DNA of 64,000 nt. Source: JBCAXA01 sp038534295. GTDB lineage: Bacteria > Pseudomonadota > Gammaproteobacteria > Steroidobacterales > Woeseiaceae. Where the stretch lies: the NCBI GenBank assembly GCA_038534295.1, contig JBCAXA010000001.1, positions 62,001 through 126,000 on the forward strand, read 5' to 3'. Positions 59,768 to 64,000 of the stretch are shown here, piece by piece; the first letter of the stretch is position 1, and each line of letters opens with the position of its first letter. Position numbers and translations under genes: made by a program. Under the pieces are notes generated by a model. It was not told where the DNA came from and made no database searches. It saw only the letters and a program-made list of their open reading frames with translations.

Positions 59768-59796
59768 TTGACAAGCTCTCAGGCCGCCCCTATTGT
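59768..59796 (+). promoter_or_regulatory. Sigma-70 promoter of the phasin gene
   Basis: TTGACA, exactly 17 bases, TATTGT: a consensus -35 with a near-consensus -10. The predicted start point is near 59803, about 33 bases before the ATG, which has AGGAG upstream. This is the best promoter seen in the window and suggests strong expression. Confidence 0.8.
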
Positions 59797-59801
59797 GCAT
59801 C

Positions 59802-59814
59802 GCAACATTGTTGC
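59802..59814 (+). promoter_or_regulatory. Palindrome at the predicted phasin transcription start
   Basis: GCAACA-T-TGTTGC is a perfect 6-base inverted repeat on the predicted start point, flanked by further TGCA/TGC sequences. This is where a repressor would block transcription. Phasin genes in many bacteria are repressed by PhaR, which binds TGC-rich sites, so PhaR is a candidate; the identity is inference. Confidence 0.5.
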
Positions 59815-59835
59815 ACCGCATCAAAGGAGCCCCGC

Positions 59836-60357
59836 ATGGCACTGGAAGACATTTACTCGAAGACGGCCGAGAGCGCGCGCGCCCGGGCGGAAGACGTTCT
59901 GAACACCGCTCAGAGCACCGTTAAGAAAGCGAGCGACTGGGTCGAAGGCGGCAAAAAGCCGGTCCAGCAGATGGCCGACGCGTCGCTGAAGCTCTCTTCA
60001 ATCTCGCATCAGACGACTGACAAGCTGGTTCGCGCCCAGGCACGCGCCATCGAAAACGAAGTGTTGGCGCTCAGCGAGTACCTGAGCGACGTTGCCGACG
60101 CAGACAGCGTTCAGACGCTGGCTCGCCGTCAGATTGAGATCCTGCCGCGTCTGACGCGCCGGGTTGTCGACAACACGCGCGAAACCATCACGATCCTGCG
60201 TGACGCCGGTACGGACGTCCGCGGTCTGATCGGTGACACGATCGGTGATATCCGCGAAAGCTCGCTGGCGAAAACGACGCGCAAAGCGGCCGCGAAAGCG
60301 AAAAGCACCGTCAGCAAAGCGAAAGCGAAAGTCGAAAAAGACATCAAGGCCGCCTAA
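59836..60357 (+). CDS. Phasin-family protein with Lys/Ala-rich tail
   Basis: Phasins coat polyhydroxyalkanoate granules. The 173 residues are almost wholly helical, without signal peptide: MALEDIYSKTAESARARAED, the phasin core LVRAQARAIENEVLALSEYL, and VVDNTRETITILRDAGTDVR. The C-terminal 30 residues alternate Ala and Lys (KAAAKAKSTVSKAKAKVEKD), similar to the DNA-binding tails of PhaF/PhaI-type phasins. Own promoter, AGGAG site and strong terminator, so it is monocistronic. No PHA synthase is in the window, so the granule role is by family only. Confidence 0.85.
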   Translation: MALEDIYSKTAESARARAEDVLNTAQSTVKKASDWVEGGKKPVQQMADASLKLSSISHQTTDKLVRAQARAIENEVLALSEYLSDVADADSVQTLARRQIEILPRLTRRVVDNTRETITILRDAGTDVRGLIGDTIGDIRESSLAKTTRKAAAKAKSTVSKAKAKVEKDIKAA

Positions 60358-60395
60358 GCCCCTCGCGGGCACTCCCCCCCTCAGGTCTTGAAGTG

Positions 60396-60429
60396 GCGCC
60401 GGTGACTTATGTCGCCGGCGCTTTTTTTT
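60396..60429 (+). terminator. Intrinsic terminator after the phasin gene
   Basis: GCGCCGGTGAC, loop TTAT, GTCGCCGGCGC: an 11-base-pair stem with one G-U pair, followed directly by eight T. A textbook rho-independent terminator on the plus strand, 38 bases after the phasin stop. Confidence 0.93.
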
Positions 60430-60488
60430 GCGAGTTTGTCACGACTCGAGACAGTCCATAGTCAGCCCGCAGAGCGCGGTCGAGCCGT

Positions 60489-60494
60489 TATAAT
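60489..60494 (+). promoter_or_regulatory. Predicted -10 element of pckG
   Basis: A perfect TATAAT lies 55 bases upstream of the pckG ATG and after the phasin terminator. No good -35 is seen at 16-18 bases upstream, so an activator may be needed. Confidence is moderate because only one hexamer supports it. Confidence 0.45.
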
Positions 60495-60549
60495 CGCGGT
60501 CCGTTTACCCCATCCGGAGGCCCCGCCAGCCGCGGGCTGACCACAAAAA

Positions 60550-62301
60550 ATGACAACGAAATTGGCCGAGCTCAGGGACTGGGTCGATGAAATCGCCGAG
60601 CTCACGCAACCCGAGGACATTCACTGGTGCACCGGTAGCGACGGCGAGTACCAGCGTTTGATTCGCGCCATGTTGCGTGACGGAACGTTGCTCGAACTCG
60701 ATTCATCGCGGTATCCAAATTGCTATCTGCACCGCTCCGATCCGTCGGACGTTGCGCGCGTTGAACATCTGACGTTTGTTTGTACGAGCGACAAAGAGGA
60801 CGCGGGCCAAAACAACAACTGGATGGCACCGGCCGACGCGCACGAAAAAATGAATGCGCTGTTCGCGGGCTGCATGCGTGGCCGGATGATGTACGTGATT
60901 CCATACTGCATGGGCCCAATCGACTCGCCGTATTCGCGTTGCGGCGTTGAGATCACCGACAGTGCATACGTCGCTGCGAACATGAAACTCATGACGCGTA
61001 TGGGCAATGCCGCCCTCGCTCGCATCGAACGCGACGGCAGTTTCGTGCGTGGGCTGCATTCGATTGGCGAACTCGATCCTGAGCGCCGCTTCATCATGCA
61101 CTTTCCGGAGGAACTCACGATCCAGAGCTACGGCTCTGGCTATGGCGGTAACGCGTTGCTCGGCAAAAAGTGTCACGCGCTGCGTATCGCAAGCTATCAG
61201 GCCCGTCAGGAAGGCTGGCTGGCTGAGCACATGCTCATCGTTGGCGTCGAGAGCCCGGCCGGCGACACGCATTATCTCGCCTGCGCATTTCCGTCGGCTT
61301 GCGGCAAAACCAATTTGGCGATGCTGATTCCGCCAGCCTCACAACCGGGCTGGAAAATCTGGACGCTCGGCGACGACATTGCCTGGCTGCATCCGGACGA
61401 GAACGGTCGTCTGCGCGCGATTAACCCAGAGGCTGGCTATTTCGGCGTGGTGCCGGGCACCAACGCCAACACCAATAAGAACGCTTTCGACATGATCCAT
61501 CGCGACACGATCTTTACGAACGTCGCGACGACTGCCGACAACGAACCTTGGTGGGAAGACAAAAAAGTTGGTGAGCCGGTCACCGACTGGCGCGGCAATC
61601 GGTTTGAGCCGGATAACGGCCCGGCCGCTCATCCGAATTCGCGATTCACCGTGGCGGCGACGCAAAATCCGAGTTACACGAGTCTTGCCGAAGCGCCCGA
61701 GGGCGTGCCGATTTCGGCGATTGTCTTTGGTGGCCGTCGCAAAGAGCTGGCACCGCTGGTCTACGAGGCCCGCGACTGGCGCCACGGCGTCTTGGTTGGC
61801 GCCGGGGTCGGCTCAGAAACGACCGCCGCGGCAACGGGTGAGCGTGGGATCGTACGGCGCGACCCGATGGCGATGCAGCCGTTTTGCGGCTACAACTTTG
61901 GCGACTACTGGCGTCATTGGCTGAACGTCGGCAGCGCACTCACAAACACGCCGCGCGTGTTTCATGTCAATTGGTTCCGCCAGGATGGCGACGGCCGTTT
62001 TCTGTGGCCGGGCTTTGGCGAAAACTTGCGGGTGCTGCGCTGGATGATCGATCGTTGTGAAGGCCGCGTCGGCGCGCAGCAATCGCCGATCGGCTTGCTG
62101 CCACACGCCAGTGACATTGATGTCGCCGATCTCGACATACAGGACGATTCGATGGCGGCGCTGATGTCGATCGATCCAAGCGACTGGTTGACCGAGATGG
62201 AAGCGATATCGTCGTACCTCGACAGTTACGGCCAGCGTTTGCCGCAACCGTTACGGGACGAATGCGATCGGGTACTCGGTGAATTGCGCGAGGCGAGCTA
62301 G
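60550..62301 (+). CDS. pckG: Phosphoenolpyruvate carboxykinase (GTP)
   Basis: Converts oxaloacetate and GTP to phosphoenolpyruvate and CO2 in gluconeogenesis. Typical GTP-type motifs: substrate-binding YCMGPIDSPYSRCGVEITDS, YGSGYGGNALLGKKCHALRI, the P-loop CAFPSACGKTNLAMLIPPAS, metal-binding LGDDIAWLHPDENGRLRAIN and the guanine-site region PFCGYNFGDYWRHWL. 583 residues, close to the 590-610 of bacterial relatives. ATG start with only a weak purine-rich stretch (CACAAAAA) in front, so initiation may be modest. Convergent with the cyclase/FHA gene across 23 bases. Confidence 0.97.
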   Translation: MTTKLAELRDWVDEIAELTQPEDIHWCTGSDGEYQRLIRAMLRDGTLLELDSSRYPNCYLHRSDPSDVARVEHLTFVCTSDKEDAGQNNNWMAPADAHEKMNALFAGCMRGRMMYVIPYCMGPIDSPYSRCGVEITDSAYVAANMKLMTRMGNAALARIERDGSFVRGLHSIGELDPERRFIMHFPEELTIQSYGSGYGGNALLGKKCHALRIASYQARQEGWLAEHMLIVGVESPAGDTHYLACAFPSACGKTNLAMLIPPASQPGWKIWTLGDDIAWLHPDENGRLRAINPEAGYFGVVPGTNANTNKNAFDMIHRDTIFTNVATTADNEPWWEDKKVGEPVTDWRGNRFEPDNGPAAHPNSRFTVAATQNPSYTSLAEAPEGVPISAIVFGGRRKELAPLVYEARDWRHGVLVGAGVGSETTAAATGERGIVRRDPMAMQPFCGYNFGDYWRHWLNVGSALTNTPRVFHVNWFRQDGDGRFLWPGFGENLRVLRWMIDRCEGRVGAQQSPIGLLPHASDIDVADLDIQDDSMAALMSIDPSDWLTEMEAISSYLDSYGQRLPQPLRDECDRVLGELREAS

Positions 62302-62324
62302 CGCCGAGCGAACGTCGCTGCTCG

Positions 62325-63230
62325 TCAGGCCGTTACCAGCTGATAATGAATGGCGAGGGCTGTGCCGGGCTTGGCAACTCGACCAAGTCCGATGATGCCC
62401 TCGCCTTGAATCTCAGTGCTATCACGGCGTAAGAATATCTCTTCGCCTTTGACATTCTGCACAAATGTGCCGTTCGTGCTCTCGTCAATCAGGATGAACT
62501 TCTGACGACGTTTCTCGATACGCGCGTGTACGCGTGAAATTAGATTGCCCTTAATGACGACGTCATTCTCGTCGGCGCGGCCAAGGGTCGCGTGCTTGTG
62601 GTCGTCGTTGATCTCAATCGTGCGACCGCGAAACGACAGCACCAACACCTGCGGCTTCAGGCGCGCATCGTTGTCCCAGCCAATGGTCGGCAGCATGCTG
62701 GTCGCCTCTTCCGGCGACCACAGCACTTCAAACAGCGCAACCTCGTCACGCTTGCCCTTGACGGTTGCAACGTCGATCTGACGAGCGACGCTCCGCCATT
62801 CCGGGCCCATCATCTCGACCGTCGTGCCGGTAGTAACGATTTGCCGAGCCTTGGCCTGCGACGTCATGCGATTGGCCGTATGCACGGCTGCACCGAAAAT
62901 GTCGCGATTCTCGAATTTGACGGGCCCGTAGTGGCAGCCGACGCGAATCGACACGCGTTTGTCGTCTGCCCCTAGATCGTCGTTGTTGGAAATCTGGTGC
63001 TGCATTTTCGCGGCAGCGTTCATGGCGTCGTCGACTGTTGTGAACGTCGCCATGACCTCGTCGCCAATCGTCTTGATCACCTGGCCGCGATGCGACTCGG
63101 TGGCGTCTTTCATGATTGCGAGGCAATGACTGACGGTTTCACGCGCCTTGTCGTCGCCGAGCACCTCGTATAGCTCGGTGCTGCCGACGACGTCAGCAAA
63201 AAGAATTGCGACTTCGAGGTCCTGACTCAT
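62325..63230 (-). CDS. Class III nucleotidyl cyclase domain fused to FHA domain
   Basis: Cytosolic protein of 300 residues. Residues 1-175 form a class III adenylate/guanylate cyclase domain: AILFADVVGSTELYEVL and VIKTIGDEVMATFTTVDDA supply the two metal Asp and the substrate Lys, and RDIFGAAVHTANRM the substrate Asp and catalytic Arg. In that last motif the usual VN..AxRM Asn is His, so activity is uncertain. Residues 200-300 form an FHA phosphopeptide-binding domain (TLGRADENDVVIKGNLISRV, HARIEKRRQKFILIDESTNG). The ATG gives the proper domain start; the frame is open 36 codons further. A TATAAT (minus strand, 63404-63399) lies upstream without clear -35. Confidence 0.87.
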   Translation of the reverse strand: MSQDLEVAILFADVVGSTELYEVLGDDKARETVSHCLAIMKDATESHRGQVIKTIGDEVMATFTTVDDAMNAAAKMQHQISNNDDLGADDKRVSIRVGCHYGPVKFENRDIFGAAVHTANRMTSQAKARQIVTTGTTVEMMGPEWRSVARQIDVATVKGKRDEVALFEVLWSPEEATSMLPTIGWDNDARLKPQVLVLSFRGRTIEINDDHKHATLGRADENDVVIKGNLISRVHARIEKRRQKFILIDESTNGTFVQNVKGEEIFLRRDSTEIQGEGIIGLGRVAKPGTALAIHYQLVTA

Positions 63231-63441
63231 CCTGCGTACGCTTTCGCCTGAAGCCCAAACGATTCCACCGGCGCCGCGGCTATCCCTGCTCCAACCCCCG
63301 ACGAGCAACGTCAGTACTGCCGCGACCCACGGCAGCAAACCTATCGTCGAATCAGGACGTTAACCAGACTTTTTCAATAGTGCGCCAAGCGGTGGCTATT
63401 ATACGCATCTGGCTGGCGTTGCCTAATTCGCAACACGCTCG

Positions 63442-64000
63442 TTACTTTTCCGCCACGATATAGGTGATCCAGCCGGGGTCCGCGTGCCCTTCGGTTTCCG
63501 GCTCATAGACGCCGTTGCCCTCGCCGTCGTCATCCTCGCCTTCCCAATAGACCGTCACTTTTGAGAAGCCGGCCTCATGGAGTAATTCCTGGATTTCGGG
63601 CAGGCTCCACATCCGCCATTCGTACGTAAACGCATTCTTGAGGCGTGATCCATCCGGGAACTTGAAGTGGATGTGGGTACGCATGTAGTTCGTGACCGGG
63701 TGAAATTCGGCTTGCTCCCACACATACGTAAAGCCGTCGTGCTTGGTTTTTTCTTTCATTTCCTCGTGCGCTTCGGACCCGCCGAAAGCGTCGAGCATGA
63801 ACACACCGTCATCATCGAGCGCGTCGCAAACGCCGCTGAAATAGCTGATCATTTCGTTGCGCGTTCGGAACGTCCAGTAGGAGAAATTGAACGCAACGAT
63901 GACGTCAAAACCGCTCTCGTCGACCGTGAGCACGTTGGCCTCGACCAACTTGACGCGCGTGCGTTGCTCGTCGCTCAACCGCGACAACCGGTTCGCGCGT
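63442..64000 (-). CDS. Class I SAM-dependent methyltransferase, partial at 5' end
   Basis: The visible 186 residues are the C-terminal part of a Rossmann-fold methyltransferase; the frame stays open to the window end and SAM motif I must lie beyond it. Seen: VKLVEANVLTVDESGFDVIV (acidic loop after strand 3), AFNFSYWTFRTRNEMISYFS, DDGVFMLDAFGGSEAHEEMK, then YEWRMWSLPEIQELLHEAGF and a C-terminal strand. The NFSY motif in place of the usual D/N-PPY suggests a small-molecule methyltransferase. An acidic insert (EGEDDDGEGNGVYEPETEGH) near the end is typical of this sub-family. The substrate cannot be inferred. Confidence 0.85.
   Translation of the reverse strand, partial: RANRLSRLSDEQRTRVKLVEANVLTVDESGFDVIVAFNFSYWTFRTRNEMISYFSGVCDALDDDGVFMLDAFGGSEAHEEMKEKTKHDGFTYVWEQAEFHPVTNYMRTHIHFKFPDGSRLKNAFTYEWRMWSLPEIQELLHEAGFSKVTVYWEGEDDDGEGNGVYEPETEGHADPGWITYIVAEK

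Larger units (their letters stand above)
59497..59835 (+). other. Divergent intergenic region between the DUF11 series and the phasin gene
   Basis: No credible gene in 339 bases; the short open frame on the plus strand (59586-59771) has no ribosome-binding site and no familiar features. The right side contains a well-formed promoter and a palindrome for the phasin. For the minus-strand series I see only weak candidates, such as TTGACG (minus strand, 59667-59662) without a good -10 at proper distance. The centre is AT-richer than its surroundings. Confidence 0.6.

Noticed and set aside
59586..59771. 61-codon plus-strand open frame before the phasin gene
   Set aside because: Basic and low complexity, no ribosome-binding site, and it runs across the phasin -35 element.

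Overview
The window reads as chromosomal housekeeping DNA (roughly 60% GC by eye) from a gammaproteobacterium. Three long conserved blocks support this: rpsB-tsf-pyrH-frr-uppS-cdsA-rseP-bamA-skp-lpxD-fabZ-lpxA-lpxB-rnhB-dnaE-accA-tilS-pyrG-kdsA-eno-ftsB; truD-surE-pcm-(yqaA)-nlpD; and map-glnD-dapD. The run nlpD / Mth938-like / RpfE-like / recJ / prfB / lysS resembles the rpf neighbourhood of Xanthomonadales. GTP-type PEP carboxykinase and a phasin also fit a Xanthomonadales-like or related marine or soil lineage. The species cannot be named from sequence alone. No tRNA, rRNA, CRISPR array, prophage or insertion sequence was recognised.

Layout. 1-9.6 kb (mostly minus): lysS (cut by the window edge), prfB with its programmed frameshift, recJ, an RpfE-like gene, an Mth938-like gene (plus), an NlpD-like lipoprotein, yqaA, pcm, surE, an Smr gene (plus) and truD. 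9.6-33 kb (minus): one near-continuous series for cell division, glycolysis, KDO, CTP, fatty acid and lipid A synthesis, replication, outer-membrane assembly, phospholipid and undecaprenyl synthesis, and translation. Many junctions are 1-11 bp overlaps that suggest translational coupling. 33-38 kb (plus): map, glnD, dapD and an ArsC/Spx-like gene. 38-48 kb: the phosphate regulon, as two minus-strand groups (pstSCAB plus two small genes; phoB-phoR-phoU-dsbB) separated by dapE on the plus strand. 48-51 kb: tsaB and a DinG/YoaA helicase.

50.8-59.5 kb is the accessory-looking part. Four minus-strand genes encode three small secreted beta-rich proteins and one protein of almost 2000 residues. The large protein combines DUF11-type domains, an OmpA peptidoglycan-binding domain and a C-terminal outer-membrane-barrel-like region. 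Two of the small proteins and the giant share an N-terminal sequence block. This looks like a dedicated envelope or surface system that I cannot match to a characterised machine. It is the best candidate for an undescribed system here. 59.8-64 kb: a phasin with a clear promoter, a palindrome at its predicted start point and a strong terminator; pckG; a nucleotidyl-cyclase/FHA protein; and a methyltransferase cut by the window end.

The most informative negative observation is that all three MEP-pathway isoprenoid genes usually embedded in these blocks are missing: ispD and ispF between ftsB and truD, and dxr between cdsA and rseP. The flanking genes are otherwise in normal order, and uppS, which consumes isoprenoid precursor, is kept. 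Either the genes moved, or this lineage makes isopentenyl diphosphate by another route.
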